A stretch of 64,000 nucleotides of DNA, taken from positions 1 to 64,000 of the forward strand of contig NZ_RHNP01000006.1 of the NCBI RefSeq assembly GCF_003950295.1. Reading direction: 5' to 3'. The position numbers were made by a program, and so were the translations under genes. Under the pieces are notes generated by a model, which saw nothing but the letters and a program-made list of their open reading frames with translations, was not told the DNA's origin and ran no database searches. Shown in pieces: positions 45,637 through 53,781 of this stretch. Within the stretch, counting starts at the first letter, position 1. The number at the start of each line of letters is the position of its first letter. This stretch comes from Loigolactobacillus iwatensis. Lineage in GTDB: Bacteria; Bacillota; Bacilli; Lactobacillales; Lactobacillaceae.

Positions 45637-46272
45637 ATGCAGAAGATTTTAATTTTAGGCGCCCACGGGCAGATTGCCCAATTAGTTCGGCAGCGACTGT
45701 TGGCGGAAACTGACGCGCAGTTAACGCTTTACTTGCGTAATGCCAAACGGATGCAGGGACTTGATTCAAAACGAGAAACGTTAATCGAAGGGGACGTTAA
45801 TGATACTGCAAAGCTAACACAGGCAATGGCCAACCAAGATATCATTTACGCCAATTTAGGTGGTCAGTTTGAACCAATGGCAAAAAGTATTGTGGCAGCA
45901 ATGACTAAAACGGGCGTTAAACGCCTAATTTATGTGACTGGTTTAGGCTTGTACCATGAGGTTCCCGGTGAATTTGGTCAGTGGGTTGAAGATTCAATTG
46001 GCGCACCAATAATGGATGATACGCGCCGAGCGGCCGCAATCATTGAGCAATCTTCCTTGAACTACACCTTAATTCGGGCCGCTTACATGTCCAATGATGA
46101 TGTGATTAATTATGAATTAACCGAAAAAGGCGTACCCTTTAAAGGAACGATTATTTCGCGAAAGAGTATTGCCGACTTAATTGTTAAAATTGTGGAGCAA
46201 CCAGAAAAACATAGTTACAGCAGTCTAGGCATTGATCAACCAGGAACTGATGGTGATCGACCAATGTACTAG
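45637..46272 (+). CDS. NAD(P)-binding atypical SDR (NmrA/YwnB-like)
   Basis: 211 residues. GAHGQIAQLV is the N-terminal nucleotide-binding loop; LIEGDVND and YVTGLGLYHEVPGEFG are typical of the SDR_a5-like proteins of lactobacilli, often tied to stress responses. SD AAAGGAAG. Under the palindrome at 45425, so probably in the MerR regulon. Confidence 0.8.
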   Translation: MQKILILGAHGQIAQLVRQRLLAETDAQLTLYLRNAKRMQGLDSKRETLIEGDVNDTAKLTQAMANQDIIYANLGGQFEPMAKSIVAAMTKTGVKRLIYVTGLGLYHEVPGEFGQWVEDSIGAPIMDDTRRAAAIIEQSSLNYTLIRAAYMSNDDVINYELTEKGVPFKGTIISRKSIADLIVKIVEQPEKHSYSSLGIDQPGTDGDRPMY

Positions 46273-46467
46273 CGCAACTTAGCAATCAGATTAAACGATT
46301 AAGGCGTTCATTCAAATTATTGAATGAAGGTAATGATAAATGGGGCAGCGCATTTAAAATGGATAAAAATTTTCATAAAGGCAGTCAGGCGCAGGCCATG
46401 CCAATGTTGTTGCACAAACTGAGATAAAGCAAAGTTGAAATCGGAAAACATGCAAAGGAGTTTTTAA

Positions 46468-47211
46468 ATGACAGTTAAAAATAAGGTAGTTGTGATCACC
46501 GGGGCCTCGTCAGGAATTGGTGAAGTCACCGCAAAATTATTGGCCCAAAATGGTGCCAAGGTCGTGCTAGGATCACGGCGGGAAAATCGGCTGCAGGAGA
46601 TTGTTAAAACTATCCAGGCAGCTGGTGGCCAAGCAACTTACAGTGTGACGGATGTGACTAAACCAGAACAAGTCCAAGCTTTAGTCGATTTGGCTAAAAC
46701 TGAATTTGGAGGCATTGATGTTATTTTCAATAATGCCGGTATCATGCCGACTTCACCCATTAGTGCGCTGCATACCAAAGAATGGAACGACATGATTGAT
46801 ATTAATTTGAAGGGCGTTTTAAATGGAGTTGCGGCCGTCATGCCAGATTTCACCAAACAAAAATCGGGGCAAATCATCACGACTTCTTCAGTTGCGGGAA
46901 TTAAAAGTTTTCCTGGGGCTGGTGTTTATGGCGCAACCAAGTTTGCCGTCCGTAATCTAATGGAAGTAATTCGAACTGAAAGTGCTAGTGAGGGAACCAA
47001 TATTCGAACGGTGAGCCTTTATCCCGCAGCAATTAACACGGAATTGTTGCATACCATTACTGACAAGACTGCCAAGAAAGACATGGACCAATTCTATCAG
47101 GCGGTGGGGATTGATCCGATTGCGATTGCCCGTGTGGTTAACTTTGCAATTGATCAACCAGAGGAAGTTAATGTAAACGAATTTACAATTTACCCAACGA
47201 AACAGGCGTAG
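46468..47211 (+). CDS. Classical short-chain dehydrogenase/reductase
   Basis: 247 residues. Cofactor motif TGASSGIGE, NNAG motif (FNNAGIM), catalytic Ser in ITTSSVAG and Tyr/Lys in YGATKFAV, so active-site complete. The Arg after the first strand (GSRRENRL) suggests NADP(H). SD AAAGGAG. It lies in the run of MerR-linked genes. Substrate unknown. Confidence 0.9.
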   Translation: MTVKNKVVVITGASSGIGEVTAKLLAQNGAKVVLGSRRENRLQEIVKTIQAAGGQATYSVTDVTKPEQVQALVDLAKTEFGGIDVIFNNAGIMPTSPISALHTKEWNDMIDINLKGVLNGVAAVMPDFTKQKSGQIITTSSVAGIKSFPGAGVYGATKFAVRNLMEVIRTESASEGTNIRTVSLYPAAINTELLHTITDKTAKKDMDQFYQAVGIDPIAIARVVNFAIDQPEEVNVNEFTIYPTKQA

Positions 47212-47285
47212 AGTGTTAAAACGGTATTTGTATTCTGGATGTTTAAACATATTTATAGTTAAGATAAGCTAAAAGGAGTTTAGTT

Positions 47286-47705
47286 ATGACAAAAAATGAA
47301 GCAGTTAAAAATGGTGTAATTTTTCCAGTTGGTGCCAAAAATGAGGCTTTCCAAAAATATTTTATTGGCCAAAGCTATTTGCAAGGTCTAGTTAATGATC
47401 CAGCAGTTAACGTCAATGTTGGCAATGTTACTTTTGAACCTGGGTGTCGTAATAATTGGCATATTCATCACGATGGTTTCCAACTCTTGTTAGTCACTGG
47501 CGGCGAAGGCTGGTATCAAGAAGCTGGTAAGCGGGCCCGGCACTTGGTTCCTGGCGACGTTGTGGTCACTCACGATGGGGTTGAACATTGGCATGGTGCA
47601 ACGAAGGATAGTTGGTTTGAACACATTGCGATTACGGCGGGAACGCCAGAGTGGTTGGAACCAGTTTCTGATGCAGAATATAATCAATTGGAGGTTGAAA
47701 AATAA
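47286..47705 (+). CDS. Cupin-domain protein
   Basis: 139 residues forming one cupin barrel. Motif 1 is WHIHHDGFQLLLVTGGEG and motif 2 is PGDVVVTHDGVEHWHG, supplying the His/Glu-type metal ligands. The stop codon overlaps the start of the next gene (TAATG), so the two are translationally coupled. Cupin plus carboxymuconolactone-decarboxylase pairs are common in lactobacilli, with unsettled function. Confidence 0.88.
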   Translation: MTKNEAVKNGVIFPVGAKNEAFQKYFIGQSYLQGLVNDPAVNVNVGNVTFEPGCRNNWHIHHDGFQLLLVTGGEGWYQEAGKRARHLVPGDVVVTHDGVEHWHGATKDSWFEHIAITAGTPEWLEPVSDAEYNQLEVEK

Positions 47706-48025
47706 TGGCAGAAAAACAAACAGCAGGACGTGATAATTTAGGTGACTTTGCCCCACAATTTGCCGCTTTAAATGATGATGTTTTATTCGGTGAAGTTTGG
47801 AGTAAAGAAGATGCTTTATCGCTCCACGATCGTTCAATGATCACCATTGCTAGTCTTATTTCGGCTGGTGCTACCGAGCAATTAGAGGCCCATTTACGAA
47901 TTGGCAAAAAGAACGGCATTACTAAAGAAGAAATTGTTGCCGAAATCACGCATTTGGCCTTTTACGCTGGTTGGCCCAAGGCTTGGTCAGCGTTTAACCG
48001 CGCTAAAGAAATTTGGACTGATTAA
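47705..48025 (+). CDS. Carboxymuconolactone decarboxylase family protein
   Basis: 106 residues, all helical. The core ISAGATEQLEAHLRIGKKNG and LAFYAGWPKAWSAF (with the conserved H and G positions of the CMD/AhpD fold) are present, but no CxxC, so it is not an AhpD-type peroxidase reductant. Coupled to the cupin gene. Confidence 0.87.
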   Translation: MAEKQTAGRDNLGDFAPQFAALNDDVLFGEVWSKEDALSLHDRSMITIASLISAGATEQLEAHLRIGKKNGITKEEIVAEITHLAFYAGWPKAWSAFNRAKEIWTD

Positions 48026-48072
48026 TACGTTGCCCGAATAAGCGTAACTTTCTATTTTACAAGTAATGTTAT

Positions 48073-48091
48073 ACTTAAAGTAACTTTAAGT
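48073..48091 (+). promoter_or_regulatory. MerR-type operator/promoter 2
   Basis: ACTTAAAGT-A-ACTTTAAGT, nine-base arms around one base, 33 bp before the MerR gene start. It resembles the AdhR/NmlR-type sites in which the dyad lies between -35 and -10. Confidence 0.65.
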
Positions 48092-48123
48092 TGGTCGGAC
48101 AATTTTGCTAGGAGGTAATTTCA

Positions 48124-48567
48124 ATGGCAGATAATTCAGCAACGCAAGAGCAGCATTACCGAATTGGTGATTTTGCGCAATTGAGTGGGCTTTCCAGTCC
48201 AACTTTGCGCTTTTACGAAAAAGAAGGACTCATTCAGCCCCAGCGAACTGCTAACGGGTTACGTTACTATACGAAATTGGATTTAAGTTGGATCAAATTT
48301 TTGCGCCATCTGTTGGGCACCGGGATGACAATTGGTGAACTAAAACAGTACGTTGCTTGGCGTAAGGCCGGCGATCAGACGATTCCCCAGCGTTTAGAGT
48401 TACTCCAAAACGTTCAGCAGCGTTTTTTGAAGCGTTACGCTGAAATCCGGCACAACTTACAAATCCTCGATGATAAAGTTAATTGGTATGAACATAAATT
48501 GGCTGGCTCAATTAATGAACAAGAATCATTTGCGAATTATTTAGAAACGCTGGGTCACGCTGAATAA
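48124..48567 (+). CDS. MerR-family transcriptional regulator
   Basis: 147 residues. N-terminal MerR winged helix (YRIGDFAQLSGLSSPTLRFYEKEGL, ends YRIG to KEGL, residues 13-37), then a long dimerisation coiled coil. No conserved Cys for metal binding, as in the AdhR/NmlR-like aldehyde or redox sensors that lack the metal site. With two matching palindromes it likely controls itself and the genes from 45.6 kb. SD AGGAGGT. Confidence 0.87.
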   Translation: MADNSATQEQHYRIGDFAQLSGLSSPTLRFYEKEGLIQPQRTANGLRYYTKLDLSWIKFLRHLLGTGMTIGELKQYVAWRKAGDQTIPQRLELLQNVQQRFLKRYAEIRHNLQILDDKVNWYEHKLAGSINEQESFANYLETLGHAE

Positions 48568-48579
48568 GATAATGGAAGA

Positions 48580-48628
48580 AGAGTTCTGCTGTTAATTGGT
48601 GAAAATCGATTAACAGCAGAACTCTTTT
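48580..48628 (+). terminator. Terminator of the MerR gene
   Basis: AGAGTTCTGCTGTTAAT and ATTAACAGCAGAACTCTTTT form a 17-bp stem. Confidence 0.85.
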
Positions 48629-48665
48629 GTTTATGCTGAAATGAAGCAAGATCAAACGTACGTCT

Positions 48666-48738
48666 GGGAGTGGGACCAATGTCGGTTTGGTAATGATCGG
48701 AAATAGTAGGCGGCTAGGGCTTTTGTCCCAGCCGCTTT
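48666..48738. repeat. R2 palindromic repeat
   Basis: GGGAGTGGGAC left end; right end GCGGCTAGGGCTTTTGTCCCAGCCGC is itself a hairpin. The centre is shorter than in the 42.98 kb copy. Together with the MerR terminator it fills the 48568-48898 gap; the remainder is probably a promoter. Confidence 0.65.
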
Positions 48739-48898
48739 TAAATTAAAAATAGCGAGGCAAAATACTACTCTAAATTTGGCCGTTTGTCGTATAATAAAAC
48801 CGATTTCTTTTAACTACTAAAAAGTAGCGTTAACTGGTACTACGGAGTTGGTGAAGTAGAATCCTGGCGCCTTTTAAACACGCTAAGGAGGTCTTATC

Positions 48899-49246
48899 AT
48901 GTTAGATGTCATCGATTCAATTAATCGGCTAAGTTGGACGGTGGAGCACCACTACACTCATATTGAGGCACAACACCCCTTTATGCGGGCGTTTGCGGTT
49001 CAATTTGAACTTGCTTACACTGATTTTCGGGTGATTCAAATGGCGCTGCAGCTTGTTGGCGATCAGCATTCGTTATTGGTGGCTTTTACAGCGGTTTATG
49101 ATCAAGTTTATAAGTTTGATTACGAATTTGCGGCGAATGGTCCTGAGGCGTTCAAGGAGAAATATGCTGGGCAATTATCCGTTTATCAGACGGCGAAGGA
49201 TGAGTTGTTGGGTAGGTTGGAACAAATTAAGCAACTGCAAAGTTAA
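48899..49246 (+). CDS. Small hypothetical helical protein, 115 aa
   Basis: Not recognised. Strong SD (AAGGAGG). Predicted wholly helical and soluble, acidic/aromatic (VEHHYTHIEAQHPFM, DQVYKFDYEFAANGPE), with a basic C-terminal helix. It precedes an isochorismatase-like gene by 78 bp. Confidence 0.6.
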   Translation: MLDVIDSINRLSWTVEHHYTHIEAQHPFMRAFAVQFELAYTDFRVIQMALQLVGDQHSLLVAFTAVYDQVYKFDYEFAANGPEAFKEKYAGQLSVYQTAKDELLGRLEQIKQLQS

Positions 49247-49324
49247 GTTGTGTTTTGGAAATACGCGCACTAGTATTTTCTTAACTAATTTAATGTAAGT
49301 GTATTTAAAAAGGAGTTATCAATC

Positions 49325-49945
49325 ATGACTAGCGAACAGAGAAGGGATCCACTAGCAGATGAACTATTGACACCAGAAAATGCCGCCTTTTTATTAATTG
49401 ATTATCAACCCACGCAAATTAATTCAATCAATTCGATGCAACGTGCGCAATTGATTGAGAACATTATTAGTACCGTAAAAATTATTCAAGCGTACAAAAT
49501 TCCCGTTATTTTATCGACAGTCAATGTGCAAACGGGGCGAAATCAGGATACAATTCCCCGGATTAAAGACCTATTACCCGGTGTGAAATCTTATGATCGG
49601 ACAACAATTAACGCGTGGGAGGATCAAGAGCTTAACGCCGCGGTTAAAGCAACTGGCCGAAAAAAATTAATTATTGCGGCGCTTTGGACGGAGGCCTGCC
49701 TCACTTTTCCAACGTTAGATGCCTTACGCGAAGGTTACGCCGTTTTTCCGGTAGTTGATTCAGTTGGTGGAACGTCACTTGTTGCCCATGAAGCAGCGTT
49801 ACGCCGAATTGAAAATGCTGGCGCCCAGCCAACTAGTAATGCTCAACTGGCCTGTGAATTACAGCGCGATTGGAATCGGACGGCGACCACACCTCAGTTT
49901 GTGCAAGATCTGTTGGATGCAGGCATCTTTCTGAAACTAGCCTAA
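49325..49945 (+). CDS. Isochorismatase-family cysteine hydrolase
   Basis: 206 residues. The triad of the family can be seen as Asp26 (LLIDYQP), a Lys before LIIAALWTEACL, and the Cys of TEACLTFP (about residue 127). AGAQPTSNAQLACEL near the end is typical of the YcaC-like group. Hydrolyses an amide or a vinyl-ether-like bond; substrate unknown. SD AAAGGAG. Confidence 0.85.
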   Translation: MTSEQRRDPLADELLTPENAAFLLIDYQPTQINSINSMQRAQLIENIISTVKIIQAYKIPVILSTVNVQTGRNQDTIPRIKDLLPGVKSYDRTTINAWEDQELNAAVKATGRKKLIIAALWTEACLTFPTLDALREGYAVFPVVDSVGGTSLVAHEAALRRIENAGAQPTSNAQLACELQRDWNRTATTPQFVQDLLDAGIFLKLA

Positions 49946-49953
49946 GCTGTGTT

Positions 49954-50099
49954 TGGGAGTGAGACAAAAGTTGGTTTTGAGTTTACTGCGTTAACCTAGG
50001 CTAATCCAATAACCACACTATGGTTGTTGGAAGGCACGTGAATCGAGACCTTTGGCGTACGTTCTAAAGCAATGCTCGTAACCTGAACGCTTTTCCAAA
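49954..50099. repeat. R1/R2 hybrid repeat
   Basis: Starts with an R2 end (GGGAGTGAGACAAAAGTT) preceded by GTGTTT and ends with the R1 end GAACGCTTTTCCAAACAC. Inside, AACCACACTATGGTTGTT is a hairpin, and GGCGTACGTTCTAAAGCAATGCTCG is the R2 centre (ends given). No gene. Confidence 0.6.
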
Positions 50100-50124
50100 C
50101 ACCCCCTAATATGTTATGTTGATT

Positions 50125-50161
50125 AAAAGCCTGATTATCAAAGTAAATAAGCAGGCTTTTT
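50125..50161 (+). terminator. Terminator-like hairpin
   Basis: AAAAGCCTG and CAGGCTTTTT around an 18-nt loop, upstream of the 50.2 kb gene. Confidence 0.7.
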
Positions 50162-50197
50162 GGCTGTACGCAGCCGATTAACAATGGAGGTGGCAAA

Positions 50198-50527
50198 ATG
50201 TATGATCTTATTCCCATGAACATGGCCGAGGTTGCGGAAAAGTTGCAGTGGTACCAAGGCGCAGGTGAGTCTAAAAGTGAAAGCTCAGTTATTCAGGATA
50301 GTGTTTTGGCAATTAGTCAATTCCATTTAGATGAAGCGCTGGAGGGCCCCTATTGGACGGCGAAGTGGCAAGTGGCCAATTATGAAATTGCAGTTTTATC
50401 CTCTGACGAAGTTATCTGCGTGATTAAAACGCCAAGTGATACTTTTGAAGCCAATTTCCGCGATAACGCAAATAAGTTAATTGATTATTTACGACAACAG
50501 GTAACGGAGTTGGTTAAGAATCACTAA
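50198..50527 (+). CDS. Small hypothetical protein, 109 aa
   Basis: Not recognised. SD GGAGGTGG. Soluble alpha/beta: central strands WTAKWQVANYEIAVLSSDEVICVI (ends WTAK to VICVI) and a C-terminal amphipathic helix (KLIDYLRQQVTELVKNH). It lies 49 bp before a CsoR-like gene and may be cotranscribed with it. Confidence 0.55.
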   Translation: MYDLIPMNMAEVAEKLQWYQGAGESKSESSVIQDSVLAISQFHLDEALEGPYWTAKWQVANYEIAVLSSDEVICVIKTPSDTFEANFRDNANKLIDYLRQQVTELVKNH

Positions 50528-50576
50528 ACGAATTGATTAAGTTAAACTACTAAAAGTTTAAGGGGGAACGTCCAGA

Positions 50577-50813
50577 ATGAGTGATCCAAAAATTCTTAAT
50601 CGACTTAAGCGAGCAGAGGGTCAATTACGTGGTATTCAAAAAATGGTTGAACAACAGCGTGATTGCGGTGATATTATGACGCAATTAGCTGCCGTAGAAT
50701 CAAGCGTGAAACGAATTATGAATTTAGTGGTCACGGAAAATTTAACCGAAAAAATAGCCGACAAAGATGACGCCGCGCTTCAAGAGGCAATTAAATTAAT
50801 TTCGAAATTATAG
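50577..50813 (+). CDS. CsoR/FrmR-family (DUF156) regulator with incomplete ligand set
   Basis: 78 residues. LNRLKRAEGQLRGIQKMVE is the DNA-contacting alpha1 start, and RDCGDIMTQLAAVESS is the conserved alpha2 with Cys30. In copper-sensing CsoR, His and Cys follow 25 and 29 residues later; here those positions are Asn55 and Lys59. FrmR needs the first Cys and other residues, and CstR needs two Cys. The inducer is therefore unclear. No metal transporter adjoins it. Confidence 0.82.
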   Translation: MSDPKILNRLKRAEGQLRGIQKMVEQQRDCGDIMTQLAAVESSVKRIMNLVVTENLTEKIADKDDAALQEAIKLISKL

Positions 50814-50818
50814 CGAGC

Positions 50819-50856
50819 GTGTTTGAAAAAGTAGCTTCCGTGCTTTTCCAAACACG
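50819..50856. repeat. R1 repeat, minimal unit
   Basis: GTGTTTGAAAAAGTAGC ... GTGCTTTTCCAAACAC, only the outer arms. The following TTAGAGTAGCCAAAAAATACGAATAAAAGTATTTTTC is the flank that also follows R1 at 14.79 kb and 59.73 kb (ends given). Confidence 0.6.
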
Positions 50857-51077
50857 TTTACATTAGAGTAGCCAAAAAATACGAATAAAAGTATTTTTCA
50901 AATCTAACTGGATTAAAGCTAGGACTGAAACCTTATTTTATAAGTATTCCGTAACTAAATCGGCCTAGATATGCTCAGAGCTTAAATATTTTTGAGCCTA
51001 CTTTAGAAAACGATTCCATTCAAGCAGTCGGTTATGCTATGCTGATAGTACAAACCAAGATGGAATGGAGTAAGTTA

Positions 51078-51704
51078 ATGAAAAACTTTATTTTCGACGT
51101 AGATGGGACTTTGATTGATACCATTGATATGTATATTCCGGCCTTAAAGGCAACGCTGGCGGATTATGGCTACCAGCGTGACTATGCTGCCTTAACTAAT
51201 TATTTTGGAATGAACGGTTGGGAAGCATTGCCGCTTATTGGCGTTAGCGAGCAGGACCGGCAGCCAATTTACGATCAGTGGGCGAAATTATCGGCCGAAA
51301 ATACTGCCAAAATCAAATTATATCCAGAAGTGGAGCAAGTTTTGGCCAAATTGGCGGCAACGCCTGGCATTAAATTAGTGATTGCAACCTCGAAATCAAA
51401 AGAGGAATTAAGCAGTCATTTAGGTGGCAAATTTGCAATTTTAAAGTATTTTGATGCGGCCGTAACCTGTGAGGAAACCACCCGCCATAAACCCTATCCT
51501 GATCCGATTGAAAAAGGAATGGCAAAGATTGCTGCCAAGCCCGCGGAATCAATTTATATTGGCGATAGTGAATATGATGTTCAGGCTGCCCAGGCCGCAA
51601 AGGCTAAAAGTGGCGCGGCACTGTGGGGAGCTACACAACCAGAGCGTTTAGCAGCGGCGGAATATCAACTAAAACAACCTAGCGATTTATTGAAATTAAT
51701 TTAG
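51078..51704 (+). CDS. HAD-superfamily phosphatase (phosphoglycolate-phosphatase-like)
   Basis: 208 residues from ATG 51078; the SD is ATGGAG. Motif I DVDGTLID (Asp7 nucleophile), motif II VIATSKS, motif III Lys in RHKPYPDPI, motif IV YIGDSEYDVQAA. A four-helix cap lies between motifs I and II, as in Gph/PgmB-type enzymes. Could act on phosphoglycolate, a sugar phosphate or pyrophosphate; sequence alone does not tell. Confidence 0.88.
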   Translation: MKNFIFDVDGTLIDTIDMYIPALKATLADYGYQRDYAALTNYFGMNGWEALPLIGVSEQDRQPIYDQWAKLSAENTAKIKLYPEVEQVLAKLAATPGIKLVIATSKSKEELSSHLGGKFAILKYFDAAVTCEETTRHKPYPDPIEKGMAKIAAKPAESIYIGDSEYDVQAAQAAKAKSGAALWGATQPERLAAAEYQLKQPSDLLKLI

Positions 51705-51810
51705 TGATTAGATTCAGGCGTAAGGCAAGATTTAATTTTAGCCGATGCCTTTTTGTAATTGGGTCATGTTGTTTGCTTGAAATTTGATCGCAGTTATGCT
51801 GAGTAATTTT

Positions 51811-51859
51811 AAAAAGCGATGTTATGCCAAAATTTATTTTTGACATAACATCGCTTTTT
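51811..51859. terminator. Bidirectional terminator
   Basis: AAAAAGCGATGTTATG and CATAACATCGCTTTTTA form a 16-bp stem between convergent genes. Confidence 0.85.
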
Positions 51860-51877
51860 AAATCATTAACATTGAAC

Positions 51878-53047
51878 TTACTTTTGATTGTAGGCTTCTT
51901 GGAATAATTTAACGATATCGTCCTTGGTACCTTTGCGTGGATTTGAAAAAGCATTGCCATCTTTCAAGGCATTCGTCGCCATCAGTTCGAAGTCTGCTGG
52001 CTTAGCACCAATGGCCTTGATACTACTAGGAATACCAACATCCTGGGACATTTGCCGCATAGCTTTAATGGAAAGCTCAGCCGCATCACGAGTTGAAAGC
52101 CCAGTTGTGTTTTCCCCCATTGCTTTGGCTAATTCCGCAAAGCGCTCTGGACAAGCAACAATGTTGTATTTTTCAACAGTTGGGAGAAGTAGCGCGCAGC
52201 AGACACCGTGGGGCGCGTCATATTGTCCGCCTAATTGATGTGCCATTGCGTGCACGTAACCAAGGTCAGCGTTGTTGAAGGCCATACCGGCTAACATTTC
52301 TGCCTGTACCATGTCAGTTCGTGCCTTGACGTTATGCCCATTTGCGACAGCTTCACGTAAACTGCCCTCGATTAATTTAATAGCCTGTAAGCACAAACCA
52401 TCAGTAATTGCATTGTGGTTGGTTGAAACGAATGGTTCAATGGCCTGGACAAAGGCATCCATTCCAGTTGCGGCGGTCAGTGAGGCTGGCACATTCAACT
52501 GAAGCATTGGATCGTTAAATGAAACCAACGGAACATTGCGCCACGAAACGATGACAAACTTCAAATGTGTTTCCTGATTAGTGATAACACAGTGACGAGT
52601 TAATTCGGAACCAGTGCCAGCCGTTGTATTTACGGCGATCAATGGTGGTAGAGCGTTCTTCAACGTTTCAATACCAGCTAACTTGGTGATGTCATCACCG
52701 TTCGTTAAAATAATACCAGCACCTTTGCCGGTATCATGGGCCGAACCGCCACCAATTGTAATGATACTATCGCAATCATTTTCTTGAAATAGTTTCTTAG
52801 CGGCCTTAATATTGTGAATCTTTGGATTAGGCTCAACACCATCATAGATAGTGTAGTTTACGTTGGCCTTATTTAATGAATCAAGGGTCTGAACAACAGG
52901 CCCATTTTCAGCGCTTTTTAGAAACTTATCCGTTATAATTAAAGGCTTCTTCATGTTAAGCGCATTAACACGATCGCCAATTTTTGCAATAACACCAGGG
53001 CCAAAAAAGTTAACGCTTGGCATCAAAAAATCAAAGTTCTTTGCCAT
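51878..53047 (-). CDS. Iron-containing alcohol dehydrogenase (DhaT/MedH-like)
   Basis: 389 residues from ATG 53047, with GGAGG upstream; a longer frame is not supported. NAD motif GGGSAHDTGKG, TAGTGSELTRHCVI, and metal-ligand stretch MAHQLGGQYDAPHGVCCALLLP (ends MAHQLGG to LLLP) carrying two of the His ligands. It reduces an aldehyde to an alcohol or the reverse; 1,3-propanediol dehydrogenase-like enzymes use 3-hydroxypropionaldehyde. No glycerol dehydratase genes adjoin it here. Confidence 0.9.
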   Translation of the reverse strand: MAKNFDFLMPSVNFFGPGVIAKIGDRVNALNMKKPLIITDKFLKSAENGPVVQTLDSLNKANVNYTIYDGVEPNPKIHNIKAAKKLFQENDCDSIITIGGGSAHDTGKGAGIILTNGDDITKLAGIETLKNALPPLIAVNTTAGTGSELTRHCVITNQETHLKFVIVSWRNVPLVSFNDPMLQLNVPASLTAATGMDAFVQAIEPFVSTNHNAITDGLCLQAIKLIEGSLREAVANGHNVKARTDMVQAEMLAGMAFNNADLGYVHAMAHQLGGQYDAPHGVCCALLLPTVEKYNIVACPERFAELAKAMGENTTGLSTRDAAELSIKAMRQMSQDVGIPSSIKAIGAKPADFELMATNALKDGNAFSNPRKGTKDDIVKLFQEAYNQK

Positions 53048-53067
53048 TTGAATTCCTCCATGTGATT

Positions 53068-53120
53068 TATTTGACAAACTTATTGTAGCTCTTTCAAACT
53101 GTAAGTCAAGCAGTTACAGT
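53068..53120 (-). promoter_or_regulatory. Promoter of the alcohol dehydrogenase with dyad
   Basis: On the minus strand TTGACT, 16-bp spacer, TACAAT. ACTGTAA (53098-53104) and TTACAGT (53114-53120) form a dyad that overlaps the -35 box, likely a repressor or MerR-type site. Confidence 0.55.
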
Positions 53121-53700
53121 ATATAAAATTTTGCTTATTATGAAATAAATTTTGAAAAAAATAATGTTCAAAAAATGTTTTAAAAAAACTTTGGCCTAAA
53201 TTAAAAGCAGAGGCATAATAAGAGCCATAAATCAGAATATAATTAAAAAATTATGTGATGTCGCGAAGAACAACAGTTAAATCTATTTTTAGAGAGCGTG
53301 GAATTGGTGGAAAGCTCTGTAGAGATAATTGTGAAGATGGGTTTCAGACTGATGGTGGTTGGCGTAGATTATCTGGTGGCAAGTGTTACTTTGCCGGGTA
53401 TCCAATCAAAGCTTGTGTACTGGCGAGATGTACAATTGAGGGTGGTAACACAAGTGTAAAGGCTGCGTCCCTTAGTCCAAATTTGGGTTAAGCGAACGCA
53501 GTTTCTTTCTTTCTTTTGTCCTGAAAGGGGTGGCCGTTTGGTCCTATCGAGTGTGGCAGTTAATGAAAAACTATAGTTGTGAGGACAAGGCGGCCTTTCA
53601 ACTTGTCCCATTCTCGGTATAAAAATAGCAATTATCGGGAAGATTTAGTTATCCAAGATTTAATCGGCGGATTTATTAAGTTAAAAAATTTGATTATTCC
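53121..53700. other. Intergenic region with one imperfect inverted repeat
   Basis: No gene I can support. A 78-codon open frame at 53255-53491 has no SD. An imperfect inverted repeat, GAAAGGGGTGGCCG/GCGGCCTTTC (about 53523-53600), may be a degenerate repeat unit. The rest is AT-rich. Confidence 0.5.
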
Positions 53701-53702
53701 TG

Positions 53703-53740
53703 TTGACTTTAAAACAACACGTGCTATTATGAACGTGTTG
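53703..53740 (+). promoter_or_regulatory. Promoter and operator of the QorB-like/Rrf2 operon
   Basis: TTGACT (53703-53708), 16 bp, TATTAT (53725-53730). The dyad CAACACGT-N10-ACGTGTTG (53715-53740) is perfect and covers the -10 box. The Rrf2 gene that ends the operon is the likely binder. Confidence 0.65.
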
Positions 53741-53781
53741 ATAATAAAACAACAATCAAATTCTAAGGAGTGTTTATATTT

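Noticed and set aside
53255-53491. 78-codon open frame upstream of the QorB-like gene
   Set aside because: No ribosome binding site, odd composition and no recognisable domain; it lies in a region with an imperfect inverted repeat.
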